Origin: Mucilaginibacter oryzae
GTDB taxonomy: Bacteria; Bacteroidota; Bacteroidia; Sphingobacteriales; Sphingobacteriaceae
Direction of reading: 5' to 3'
Length of the DNA stretch: 51,425 nucleotides
Assembly (NCBI RefSeq): GCF_003148845.1
Contig: NZ_QGHA01000020.1
Coordinates: 1 to 51,425 of the forward strand
A program made the position numbers and the translations under genes. Position 1 is the stretch's first letter. Every line of letters starts with the position of its first letter. The notes under the pieces were generated by a model. That model was not told the origin of the DNA, searched no databases, and worked only from the letters and a program-made list of their open reading frames with translations. Positions 43,742 to 51,261 of the stretch are shown in pieces.

Positions 43742-43775
43742 TGTGAATAGGATATCGAAAGCGCTGTTTTGTTTC

Positions 43776-43905
43776 TGTCGGAATCAGAATTTACAGAATT
43801 CATGAATTTTCAGAATAAAAATTGATCAGGAATTACTTGCTAAACGAATGTGGCTCCAGGCAACATTCTGTTAATTAGTCAATTCTGTAAATTCTGATTC
43901 AGACA
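43776..43905. repeat. Long spaced inverted repeat between ddl and the ABC genes
   Basis: Arms of 25 bp with one mismatch: 43776-43800 and 43881-43905, of which 43781-43800 and 43881-43900 are a perfect 20-bp inverted match (core CAGAATTTACAGAATT / AATTCTGTAAATTCTG). The spacer is 80 nt. It can form a long hairpin in the ddl transcript and may act as a terminator or be a non-autonomous mobile repeat. Confidence 0.8.
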
Positions 43906-43913
43906 ATCCGTTA

Positions 43914-44903
43914 TTAAAGTGCCGCTCCCTCAATCAGCGCGCTATAAAACTCGCCTACATCCATACCAGCAGCGCGAACCTGCTGCGGAATCAAGCTTGC
44001 AGCCGATTGACCCGGCGTTGTATTGATCTCAATAAAATAAAAGTCGTTGGTGTTTTCCTGCAAAATGAAATCAACCCTGGTCATCCCTTTACAATTAAGG
44101 CGGGTATAAACTTCGGTCACTATTTCATTTATTTCCTCAACCTTTTCGGCTGGCAGATCTGCAGGGGTAACTTCTTTGGTTACGCCGTCCGTGTATTTGG
44201 CTTCATAATCAAAAAAATCTTTCGAGGTAATGATTTCGGTGGCGGGCAGCACTTTTATTTTACCCTGCAGGCGGACTATACCGATACTAAATTCGCGGCC
44301 TTTAATAAATTCTTCTACCAAAACCTGTGCATCTTCGTGAAAAGCCTTGTTCAGCGCTTCAGGTAATCCGGCAATGTTTTGAACCTTACTCATCCCTACG
44401 CTGCTGCCGCCGTTATTGGGTTTGATAAACAACGGAAACTTCAGGTTAGCCGCTATAGTGGCGATATCATGCACATCACGCTCAAACAAACGCATGGAAT
44501 GCGCGGTATGCAGGTTATGGATGCCGTTTACAATGGCTTTGGTATAAGCCTTGTTCATGGTAATGGCTGATGTGGCGGCATCGCAGGTATTGTACGGGAT
44601 GCCTAACATATCAAAATACCCCTGCATTTTGCCGTCCTCGCCGGGTGTGCCATGAATGGTGATAAAAGCAAAATCAAACTTTATTTTTTCCTGGTTAAGG
44701 GTGATGCTAAAATCGTTTTTATCTACATCAACAGTGGTATCATCGGCCTCGAAAAACCACCTGTCTTTATTTATAAAAATGGTATAAACCTTATAGTTGA
44801 TGTTGTTGGCCAGATTAGCCGCTATGTTTTTAGCGCTGTTTACTGATACTTCGTATTCGCCGGTAAAACCTCCGGCCAAAAGGGCGATATTTTTGATCGA
44901 CAT
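43914..44903 (-). CDS. ddl: D-alanine--D-alanine ligase
   Basis: 329 residues, ATP-grasp fold. N-terminal domain: IALLAGGFTGEYEVSVNSAK (the family's GG-S-E-vS motif), FAFITIHGTPGEDGKMQGYF. ATP-binding: FPLFIKPNNGGSSVGMSKV and VEEFIKGREFSIGI. C-terminal metal-binding: VDFILQENTNDFYFIEINTTPGQ followed by SLIPQQVRAAG. It makes D-Ala-D-Ala for peptidoglycan precursors in the cytosol. Divergent from the PASTA/rhodanese/mltG envelope group. A long spaced inverted repeat lies on each side of the gene. Confidence 0.96.
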   Translation of the reverse strand: MSIKNIALLAGGFTGEYEVSVNSAKNIAANLANNINYKVYTIFINKDRWFFEADDTTVDVDKNDFSITLNQEKIKFDFAFITIHGTPGEDGKMQGYFDMLGIPYNTCDAATSAITMNKAYTKAIVNGIHNLHTAHSMRLFERDVHDIATIAANLKFPLFIKPNNGGSSVGMSKVQNIAGLPEALNKAFHEDAQVLVEEFIKGREFSIGIVRLQGKIKVLPATEIITSKDFFDYEAKYTDGVTKEVTPADLPAEKVEEINEIVTEVYTRLNCKGMTRVDFILQENTNDFYFIEINTTPGQSAASLIPQQVRAAGMDVGEFYSALIEGAAL

Positions 44904-44911
44904 ATTTTTTT

Positions 44912-45058
44912 ATTTCGGATTTGGGATGTTCGATTTCGGATTTCAGTATATGGCTCCGAAACAGTTACTTCATGTTTCGAAATTAGAATAAATATCACAG
45001 CAAGCACCAGTAAAAATCAAAATTCTCCCTTAAAACTCCGAAATCCCAAATCCGAAAT
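44912..45058. repeat. Spaced inverted repeat between ddl and the PASTA gene
   Basis: ATTTCGGATTTGGGAT (44912-44927) is matched exactly in inverse orientation at 45043-45058, with a 115-nt spacer. The left arm also repeats in part (ATTTCGGATTT at 44932-44942). It lies in the divergent promoter region of ddl and the PASTA gene, so it may affect both transcripts. Confidence 0.75.
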
Positions 45059-45135
45059 CCTACATAACGAACGCCTGATATGCAAAATAATTCATATGTT
45101 TGATACTTAATTAAAGGTAACACCTTACAATACCG

Positions 45136-45930
45136 ATGAGCAAATTTGGCGCTTACTTAAAAACAAAATCTTTCAGAAATAACTTGATCATGGCTATTGT
45201 TTCGGTAATAGCTGTTGTTTTAATCGCATTTTTTAGTTTGGGTTATTATACCCGGCATGGCTCGGGCATCCCGGTGCCTAAATTAAAAGGCCTGAGTATT
45301 GATAAGGCCATGGCCATTTTAAAAGAGCAGGGTTTTGACTATAAAATAGATTCGGTTTTTGTGCAGGATGTTGCGCCCGGAACCATTGTTGAGCAGGACC
45401 CGGATGCCGGAACCAACGTAAAGGAAAACCGCGTAATTTACCTGACTATGGTAACCCTGCAAGCCCCTGATGTTGCCCTGCCCGACCTGGAACAGAGCAA
45501 TTACCGCGAGGCCATTGCCACGATATCAAACTATGGCTTAAAAGTTGGCGATACGTCTTACCGATCGGATATTGCCCGCGACCGGATCCTGGAAGTGCGC
45601 TATGGCGGCCAGGTGATTAAAGCCGGAACCAAAATACCTAAAGGATCGCGCGTTGATCTTGTTTTGGGCGATGGCGCTGGCGCCGCCGAAGTTGAAATAC
45701 CGGAGTTGGTTAACTTAGACCTTGACGCCGCACGGTTTGCCATTAAAGGCGCAGGTTTAACCGTAGGCATTATCACCTACCAGGGATCAATTACCGATTC
45801 GACCAATGTTGTAGTGGTATCACAATACCCAATGAAAACCGATTCGCTGAGCAAAACAAGTATCGGCACCCGCATTAACCTCACCGTTTCACAAGGCACT
45901 AAAACAGATGCAGCCCCACCAGCAAATTAA
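45136..45930 (+). CDS. Membrane-anchored PASTA-domain protein
   Basis: 264 residues. A short cytosolic N-terminus, one membrane helix (about 19-38, IMAIVSVIAVVLIAFFSLGY), then three PASTA-like units: GIPVPKLKGLSIDKAMAILK (about 48-110), VALPDLEQSNYREAIATISN (about 118-180) and VEIPELVNLDLDAARFAIKG (about 190-255). PASTA domains bind peptidoglycan or muropeptide-like ligands. In Firmicutes they belong to Ser/Thr kinases, but no kinase domain is present here. It sits with ddl, mltG and a rhodanese, which supports a cell-wall role. Its last codons overlap the next gene by 23 bp. Confidence 0.9.
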   Translation: MSKFGAYLKTKSFRNNLIMAIVSVIAVVLIAFFSLGYYTRHGSGIPVPKLKGLSIDKAMAILKEQGFDYKIDSVFVQDVAPGTIVEQDPDAGTNVKENRVIYLTMVTLQAPDVALPDLEQSNYREAIATISNYGLKVGDTSYRSDIARDRILEVRYGGQVIKAGTKIPKGSRVDLVLGDGAGAAEVEIPELVNLDLDAARFAIKGAGLTVGIITYQGSITDSTNVVVVSQYPMKTDSLSKTSIGTRINLTVSQGTKTDAAPPAN

Positions 45931-46216
45931 AGCGGAGGAGTTAACCCTAAGGCTAAACAGCAACGAGCCGCTTAACCTGATTGATGTACGGGAGGTTATT
46001 GAATACCATACCTATAATATAGGGGGCATCAATATCCCGTTATCAAAATTGGAGGCCGCGCTTAACGGATTACCGTACAACAAAACGGATGAGATAATCG
46101 TTATTTGCAAAGTTGGCTTACGAAGCGAAACAGCGCAGGGCCTGCTAAAGCAACACGGCTATACAAACGTGCGAAATTTACAGGGTGGACTTATAGCACT
46201 TCAGAAATTTAAATAA
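45908..46216 (+). CDS. Rhodanese-like domain protein
   Basis: 102 residues, cytosolic single rhodanese domain (PF00581). N-terminal IKAEELTLRLNSNEPLNLID and the RxxxEY motif (REVIEYHTYNIGGINIPLS), active-site loop VICKVGLRSETAQGLL with the catalytic Cys, and the C-terminal NVRNLQGGLIAL. It may act in sulfur transfer or cyanide detoxification; a specific role is not apparent. It begins 23 bp before the PASTA gene ends, so it is in the same transcript, and mltG follows after 23 bp. Confidence 0.9.
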   Translation: MQPHQQIKAEELTLRLNSNEPLNLIDVREVIEYHTYNIGGINIPLSKLEAALNGLPYNKTDEIIVICKVGLRSETAQGLLKQHGYTNVRNLQGGLIALQKFK

Positions 46217-46239
46217 AAATACTACCATTCAATATCACC

Positions 46240-47292
46240 ATGACCGGGAAAAAACAAGGATCAGGCATGTTTAAAAAATTCATTATTGCATTTGTAATAG
46301 TTATAGTTGTATTATTAGGCTTTACCGGCTTTAATTATTACATGAAGTATTTTGGCCCCAATGTTACAGGCAAACAGCAATACCTGTATATACATACCGG
46401 CGCCACGTTTAATGATGTTTTTAAAACCATCCAAACCGAAGGTATTGTAAAAGATACCGCTTCATTTAGCTGGGCTGCCCGCAATATGAACTATGTTAAC
46501 CGTGTAAAGCCCGGTAAATACCGCTTGCACGAGGGCCAGGGAAACAGGAAACTCATTAACATGCTGGCATCGGGCACACAGGAGCCCGTTAAAGTTGAAT
46601 TTCACGGCTTGCGGCTGAAAGAGCAATTTGCAGGCTTTATATCTAAAAAGATCGAACCCGATTCGATAGCCATTATCCGCCTGCTCGATTCGGCAAGCTT
46701 TGTGAGCAAATATGGTTTTACTAAGGATAATGTGTACGTGATGTTTATGCCCGATTCGTACCAGATGTACTGGAATACCTCGCCCGAGAAATTTTTTAAA
46801 CGGATGTACGATCATTACCAGAATTTCTGGACACCCGAGCGTAAAAAACAAGCTGCCGATCTTAATTTAACACCCCAGGAGGTATCTGTTTTAGCCTCGA
46901 TTGTGGATGCCGAGGCTTTACATGATGATGAAATGCCCGCTGTTGCAGGCTTGTATTTAAACCGCCTAAAAAAGGGAATGAAGTTAGATGCCGACCCAAC
47001 CGTGATTTTCGCGCTGAACGATTTTACAATTAAACGCGTACTTAACCGTTACTTGTCGTACAATTCGCCATACAATACTTACCTTCATACAGGTTTGCCT
47101 CCCGGCCCTATCATGATGCCCTCGGTTAATGCTGTAAAGGCCGTGTTAAACTATCAAAAAAACGATTATTTATACATGTGTGCCAAAGCTGATTTTTCGG
47201 GTTACCACGCCTTTGCCACCAACGTTGCCGATCACCTGGTTAACGCGCACAAATTTCAGCAGGCGCTTAATGAGCGTAATATCCTTAGATAA
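46240..47292 (+). CDS. mltG: Endolytic transglycosylase MltG
   Basis: 350 residues. One N-terminal membrane helix (about 12-34, KKFIIAFVIVIVVLLGFTG), a LysM-like region with GATFNDVFKTIQTEGIV and KPGKYRLHEGQ, and the YceG/MltG catalytic domain: FMPDSYQMYWNTSPEKF, then ASIVDAEALHDDEMPAVAG with catalytic Glu225 (the position of E. coli Glu218), LNRLKKGMKLDADPTVIFAL, YNTYLHTGLPPGPI. The residue two before the catalytic Glu is Asp rather than Glu. It cuts nascent peptidoglycan strands on the outer face of the inner membrane. Its stop overlaps the next start (TAATG). Confidence 0.94.
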   Translation: MTGKKQGSGMFKKFIIAFVIVIVVLLGFTGFNYYMKYFGPNVTGKQQYLYIHTGATFNDVFKTIQTEGIVKDTASFSWAARNMNYVNRVKPGKYRLHEGQGNRKLINMLASGTQEPVKVEFHGLRLKEQFAGFISKKIEPDSIAIIRLLDSASFVSKYGFTKDNVYVMFMPDSYQMYWNTSPEKFFKRMYDHYQNFWTPERKKQAADLNLTPQEVSVLASIVDAEALHDDEMPAVAGLYLNRLKKGMKLDADPTVIFALNDFTIKRVLNRYLSYNSPYNTYLHTGLPPGPIMMPSVNAVKAVLNYQKNDYLYMCAKADFSGYHAFATNVADHLVNAHKFQQALNERNILR

Positions 47293-47699
47293 TGTTTGAG
47301 CACACCACCAAAATACGGGTGCGCTACGGCGAAACCGACCAGATGGGTTACATGTATTACGGCAATTATGCCGAGTTTTATGAAGTTGGCCGTGTAGAGA
47401 TGCTGCGTAGCCTGGGCTTAACCTATAAAGGCATGGAAGAATCGGGCGTTATGATGCCTGTGCTTGAGATGAATTGCAAATATCTTAAGCCCGCTTTATA
47501 CGATGAGGAGATCAGTATCAAGGTGATCATGGATAAGCTGCCCGGTATCCGCATCCATTTCAGGTACGAGTTAAGCAACCCCAAAGGCGAACTGATTAAT
47601 ATCGGCGAAACCTTATTGGTTTTTATCAACATGAAAACTAACCGCCCCTGCCTGGCCCCGCAGGATTTTATGGATAAACTAAAGCCTTTTTTTGAGTAA
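47292..47699 (+). CDS. Acyl-CoA thioesterase, YbgC-like
   Basis: 135 residues with the YbgC/4HBT signature: IRVRYGETDQMGYMYYGNYAEFYEVGR, the Asp in GETDQMGYMYYGNY being the catalytic residue, then MLRSLGLTYKGMEESGVMMPV, KYLKPALYDEEISIKV. It hydrolyses acyl-CoA or acyl-ACP esters. It overlaps mltG by one base (TAATG) and is followed after 11 bp by a BrkB-family gene, so it belongs to the same operon as mltG. In many bacteria ybgC accompanies envelope (tol-pal) genes; the link here is similar in spirit only. Confidence 0.92.
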   Translation: MFEHTTKIRVRYGETDQMGYMYYGNYAEFYEVGRVEMLRSLGLTYKGMEESGVMMPVLEMNCKYLKPALYDEEISIKVIMDKLPGIRIHFRYELSNPKGELINIGETLLVFINMKTNRPCLAPQDFMDKLKPFFE

Positions 47700-47710
47700 A
47701 TTTGGTGTAA

Positions 47711-48691
47711 ATGAAATGGCTGCACCGTTTTTTGCTCCGGTTTAGTTTCTACAGGTATATCATCGAGTGGACGAAGTCTGTTATTATTCCAGGGTTCAGG
47801 CCCCTGCCGCTGTATACGGTTATCGACTTTTTTATAAAAGAGATCACCAACAACTCGCTCATTAACCGGGCTTACGCGTTGGCATACAGCTTTATGCTGG
47901 CCATTTTTCCGGCAACAATATTTTTGTTTACCCTGATCCCCTACGTGCCTATAAAGCATTTTAAGGGCAACCTGATGAGTGTGCTGGCTTCGGTAATGCC
48001 AACAAACGCTTATATGGCTTTCAGGGATACGCTGTATGACATTGTGAGCAACCAAAACGGTAAGTTACTATCCTTCGGTTTCCTATCTACTTTGTACTTT
48101 GCCACCAACGGCGTTATTAACCTCATGAAGGCGTTCAATAAATCGTCGTTAATTGAGGATAAGCGGAGCTGGTTAAAGCGGCGGCTGGTAGCCACAGCAA
48201 TTACGGTAGCTATCAGCTTCGCATTGTTCCTGGCTATAGCGATACTGATTCTTGGCCAATCAATTATATCATTTATAAAATCGCATGTGGCAACCGAAAA
48301 TCATTTTTGGGTTTACCCGGTCATGCTGTTCAGATGGATCATTATAGTGGTGATTATTTTTGTGAGCATAGGCTGTTTATACCGTTACGCCCCTGCCCAT
48401 AAAAAGAAGTGGAATTTTGTAAACCCGGGATCAATACTGGCTACGGCGCTTGCTGTATTAACCTCCCTGGGGTTCTCTTATTACATCAACAATTTTTCAT
48501 CGTACAATAAGGTTTACGGCTCGATAGGTACACTGATTGTGGTGATGATCTGGATGTATATAAACTCATTAATTCTGATCATCGGCTTCGAATTAAACGC
48601 TTCGGTAGAGCTTTCCAAGCGTACAATTCGCATTGTTAAACCCCGTTTCAATACCTTTCGGAGCAGAAAATCGGCAGAAATAAAAAATTAA
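47711..48691 (+). CDS. YihY/BrkB family inner-membrane protein
   Basis: 326 residues. Six hydrophobic segments can be placed, for example AYALAYSFMLAIFPATIFLF, KLLSFGFLSTLYFATNGVIN, TVAISFALFLAIAILILG, VMLFRWIIIVVIIFVSIGCL, SILATALAVLTSLGFSYYIN and IGTLIVVMIWMYINSLILII. The motifs YRYAPAHKKKWNFVNPGSI and YGSIGTLIVVMIWMY are the family (PF03631) hallmarks. BrkB homologues are envelope proteins of unproven transport function; an RNase BN label is wrong for them. Last gene of the ddl-divergent operon. Confidence 0.92.
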   Translation: MKWLHRFLLRFSFYRYIIEWTKSVIIPGFRPLPLYTVIDFFIKEITNNSLINRAYALAYSFMLAIFPATIFLFTLIPYVPIKHFKGNLMSVLASVMPTNAYMAFRDTLYDIVSNQNGKLLSFGFLSTLYFATNGVINLMKAFNKSSLIEDKRSWLKRRLVATAITVAISFALFLAIAILILGQSIISFIKSHVATENHFWVYPVMLFRWIIIVVIIFVSIGCLYRYAPAHKKKWNFVNPGSILATALAVLTSLGFSYYINNFSSYNKVYGSIGTLIVVMIWMYINSLILIIGFELNASVELSKRTIRIVKPRFNTFRSRKSAEIKN

Positions 48692-48753
48692 TTTTCTGTT
48701 AATCAATAATTTATATCCATTATTTAAATAAATCAAAAAAAGTCAAAATCAAA

Positions 48754-48784
48754 TTTGGCAATTCGTCGCGGATTTGTACTTTTG
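48754..48784 (+). promoter_or_regulatory. Promoter of tRNA-Ser (exact -33/-7 boxes)
   Basis: TTTG (48754-48757), 19 nt, then TACTTTTG (48777-48784) fits the Bacteroidota consensus exactly; the tRNA begins 6 bp later. Confidence 0.8.
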
Positions 48785-48789
48785 TCCCC

Positions 48790-48876
48790 GGAGAGTTGGC
48801 AGAGTGGTCGATTGCGGCAGTCTTGAAAACTGTTGAACTGTGAAAGGTTCCTGGGGTTCGAATCCCTAACTCTCCG
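48790..48876 (+). tRNA. tRNA-Ser (anticodon UGA)
   Basis: Class II tRNA of 87 nt: acceptor GGAGAGT pairs with ACTCTCC, discriminator G, D loop with GGTCGATTGCGG, anticodon arm GCAGT-CTTGAAA-ACTGT (anticodon bases 48824-48826), long variable arm, T-loop GGTTCGAATCC. No CCA is encoded. The 3' end is a likely integration site for the adjacent integrase. Confidence 0.97.
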
Positions 48877-48900
48877 CAAAGTATTATTCAATCAGGATCA

Positions 48901-48935
48901 AAAGCGCTGTAAATAAATCATTTACGGCGCTTTTT
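48901..48935 (+). terminator. Terminator of tRNA-Ser
   Basis: AAAGCGCTGTAAAT (48901-48914) pairs with ATTTACGGCGCTTT (48920-48933, one wobble), followed by TT and GCTTTT. Confidence 0.85.
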
Positions 48936-48974
48936 GCTTTTAGCCCACACCAAAATAAACTAATAAATCGCTTT

Positions 48975-49029
48975 GTTCCGGTGACCTGTAGGTGACCTTT
49001 GATACGGTAAAACCGCAGGTCACCGGAAC
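48975..49029. repeat. GGTGACC repeat cluster, candidate recombinase or accessory sites
   Basis: A 14-bp perfect inverted repeat (48975-48988, GTTCCGGTGACCTG; 49016-49029, CAGGTCACCGGAAC) with a third copy of GGTGACC at 48991-48997 between the arms. It lies between the tRNA and the integrase gene, where arm-type integrase or excisionase sites are usual. Confidence 0.6.
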
Positions 49030-49124
49030 GCTTATAAGTCACTGTTATTGAGCCTGTTTAACATTTAAACATCTTGATTACAGGAGGATATGTAACTAAT
49101 TTTATTCACTTAAAAGCTTCAGCG

Positions 49125-50336
49125 ATGAACAAATCTTTTAACCTCCTCTTTTACGTAAAGAGATCAAAAACAAATGCCGAAGGCCTCACCCCCGTTTACC
49201 TGCATATAACTGTTGATGGCGTACGCATCGAAATCTCCTCTAAACGCTACGTCAATCCCGCCAAGTGGAATACAAACGGCCAAAAGTTAACCGGGAACAA
49301 TGAGGATACAAAAAGCGTCAATGCTTATTTGAAAACATTAGAACATCAGGTGTTCGATGTTCACCGGGATATGATAGAGCGTAAATTGCTAATCACTGCT
49401 TCCAACTTAAAAGACAGACTCCTCGGCGGAAAAACCTCGCCCGGAAAAATGCTGGTGACAATATTCCAGGAACATAACCGTCAGGTTGCTGCGCTGATTG
49501 GCAAAGAATATGCAAAGGGTACGCTAGACCGGTACGAAACAAGTTTGAAACATACACAGTCCTTCCTGAAATGGAAGTTTAACTCCACCGATATTGAGAT
49601 TCGGGCAATCGACCATGAGTTTATCATATCTTACGATTTTTATTTGCGTTCGGAAAAGAGTTGCAACAATAACTCAACCGTTAAGTATCTGAAAAACTTT
49701 AAAAAGATCATTCTGATCTGTATTGCAAACGGTTGGCTTGATAAAGATCCATTTGTCAATTATAAACCCAAAGTTAAAGAGGTTAAACGTGACTTCTTAA
49801 ACGCTGAAGAACTGGAAGTAATGGCAAATAAGCACCTTGTTAGCGACCGTGTATCACAGGTGAGGGATATTTTTCTTTTCAGTTGCTACACCGGCTTAGC
49901 TTATGCAGATGTGAAGAAATTAAAACGTTCAGAAATAGTAACCGGAATAGACGGGCAAAAATGGGTTTACACAAGTCGTCAGAAAACAGATACTTCTTCA
50001 AGAATTCCTTTATTGCCACAAGCAATGGAACTTATGGCAAAATATGAAGACCACCCTCAATGTGTGAATGATGGTTTATTGCTTCCTGTGTTAAGCAATC
50101 AAAAGATGAATAGCTATCTGAAGGAAATAGCTGATGCCTGCGGCATCAACAAGGAATTGACTTACCACATAGCGCGCCATACTTTCGCAACGAATGTAAC
50201 GCTCGCAAATGGTGTTTCTATCGAAAGTGTGTCTAAGATGCTTGGCCATACCAATATCAAAACAACGCAGCACTACGCTAAAATACTTGATATGAAAGTG
50301 GCGCAGGACATGTCTAAGCTAAGGCAGATTTATTAA
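49125..50336 (+). CDS. Site-specific tyrosine recombinase (Bacteroidota integrase, IntDOT-like)
   Basis: 403 residues from ATG 49125; the frame is open from 49074 but similarity starts at MNKSFNLLFYVKRSKTN. Domains: N-terminal arm-binding (Arm-DNA-bind_5, LTPVYLHITVDGVRIEISSK), SAM-like core-binding (about 115-210) and catalytic domain. The first catalytic Arg is replaced: FSCYTGLAYADVKKLK, as in IntDOT. HIARHTFAT carries the His and second Arg; LGHTNIKTTQHYAKI carries the His and the Tyr nucleophile. It lies 248 bp after tRNA-Ser in the same orientation, so it probably integrates an element at the tRNA 3' end. Confidence 0.95.
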   Translation: MNKSFNLLFYVKRSKTNAEGLTPVYLHITVDGVRIEISSKRYVNPAKWNTNGQKLTGNNEDTKSVNAYLKTLEHQVFDVHRDMIERKLLITASNLKDRLLGGKTSPGKMLVTIFQEHNRQVAALIGKEYAKGTLDRYETSLKHTQSFLKWKFNSTDIEIRAIDHEFIISYDFYLRSEKSCNNNSTVKYLKNFKKIILICIANGWLDKDPFVNYKPKVKEVKRDFLNAEELEVMANKHLVSDRVSQVRDIFLFSCYTGLAYADVKKLKRSEIVTGIDGQKWVYTSRQKTDTSSRIPLLPQAMELMAKYEDHPQCVNDGLLLPVLSNQKMNSYLKEIADACGINKELTYHIARHTFATNVTLANGVSIESVSKMLGHTNIKTTQHYAKILDMKVAQDMSKLRQIY

Positions 50337-50352
50337 AAGACACTCTATTCGA

Positions 50353-50384
50353 CAACCATATAGCCAATTATGGCTATATGGTTG
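50353..50384. promoter_or_regulatory. 14-bp hairpin/palindrome before the ORF6N gene
   Basis: CAACCATATAGCCA (50353-50366) and TGGCTATATGGTTG (50371-50384) form a perfect inverted repeat with an ATTA loop. No T-run follows, so it could be an operator for the ORF6N gene or the integrase terminator. Confidence 0.5.
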
Positions 50385-50411
50385 ATCATCACATTTATAA
50401 CCAACACATAC

Positions 50412-50945
50412 ATGAATAATACAAAATCAGTATCTGATGATATCATCATGACTAAAATTTATTATATCAGGAATCAGAAAGTAATGCTGGATAGCGACCT
50501 CGCGGAACTTTATGGTGTAGAAACACGACGTCTGAATGAACAGGTAACCAGAAACATGGACAGGTTCCCGGATGATTTTATGTTTAGATTGAATGAATCC
50601 GAATTTGAAAATTTGATATCGCAAATTGCGACATCAAAACGTGGAGGGCGACGAAAACACCCCTATGTTTTTACCGAGCATGGAGTATTGATGCTTTCAA
50701 GCGTATTGAACAGCAAACAAGCCATCCAGGTCAACATTCAGGTTATGCGAATATTCAACCGGATAAGAAATATGTATCTTGATAATACAGAACTTCGGTT
50801 GGAAATTGAACAAATTAAAAGCAAGTTGATCAGCCAGGATAAAAGCCTCGAGTTGGTATATGGATATCTGGATGAACTTATCGAAAAAAAGGTACAACCC
50901 GTAGACAGAAAAAGAATAGGTTATTTGCCAGACAGTGATAATTGA
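50412..50945 (+). CDS. ORF6N-domain DNA-binding protein
   Basis: 177 residues from ATG 50412 (a start at 50370 lies inside the hairpin). The N-terminal ORF6N domain (PF10543) is complete: KIYYIRNQKVMLDSDLAELYGVETRRLNEQ, RFPDDFMFRLNESEF, YVFTEHGVLMLSSVLNSKQAIQVNI. A C-terminal helical part (about 115-165) looks like a coiled coil (LRLEIEQIKSKLISQDKSLE). ORF6N/KilA-N proteins are found in phages and mobile elements and are thought to regulate by binding DNA. Here it follows the integrase by 75 bp and so belongs to the element. Confidence 0.92.
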   Translation: MNNTKSVSDDIIMTKIYYIRNQKVMLDSDLAELYGVETRRLNEQVTRNMDRFPDDFMFRLNESEFENLISQIATSKRGGRRKHPYVFTEHGVLMLSSVLNSKQAIQVNIQVMRIFNRIRNMYLDNTELRLEIEQIKSKLISQDKSLELVYGYLDELIEKKVQPVDRKRIGYLPDSDN

Positions 50946-51067
50946 TACCCCAAAACAAGCCCTAACGCTTGCCGTAAAACTTTTACTAAAATTTCAGGGT
51001 TTGGCAGTGTCATACATGATAGAAATATTCATAAAGTAGCCTTCAAGAATTAAAGTCCCGGATGTTT

Positions 51068-51124
51068 CCGGCGAAGGCAAATGCAGGGCCGTGAATTTCA
51101 CGTCCCTGCATTTGCCTTCGCCGG
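51068..51124. repeat. 28-bp near-perfect hairpin between ORF6N and IS481 genes
   Basis: CCGGCGAAGGCAAATGCAGGG (51068-51088) has an exact inverse partner at 51104-51124. Inside it, after one mismatch (C89/T103), CGTGAA (51090-51095) pairs with TTCACG (51097-51102). Together they give 27 pairs with one mismatch. It is GC-rich unlike its surroundings and has no T-tail. This is the main feature in the gene-free stretch 50946-51261. Confidence 0.85.
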
Positions 51125-51261
51125 GGCCTGGTCGTTGCCACCACTCGTTACTTGACGGTACAATACAAATTTCACAATGATAATCCGGATAAAAAACTGA
51201 GATAGTCACAATTTAATCTGACAGTTACGATTAATTAACGCACGTAATAGAGATTAGCATT

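Noticed and set aside
47423..48055. 210-residue minus-strand frame
   Set aside because: Antisense over the end of the thioesterase and start of the BrkB gene; both are well supported and this frame has no domain similarity.
51200..51230. Possible terminal inverted repeat of the IS481 element (GTCACAATTTAATCTGACA)
   Set aside because: The other IS end is outside the window and the orientation is unclear; it cannot be called.
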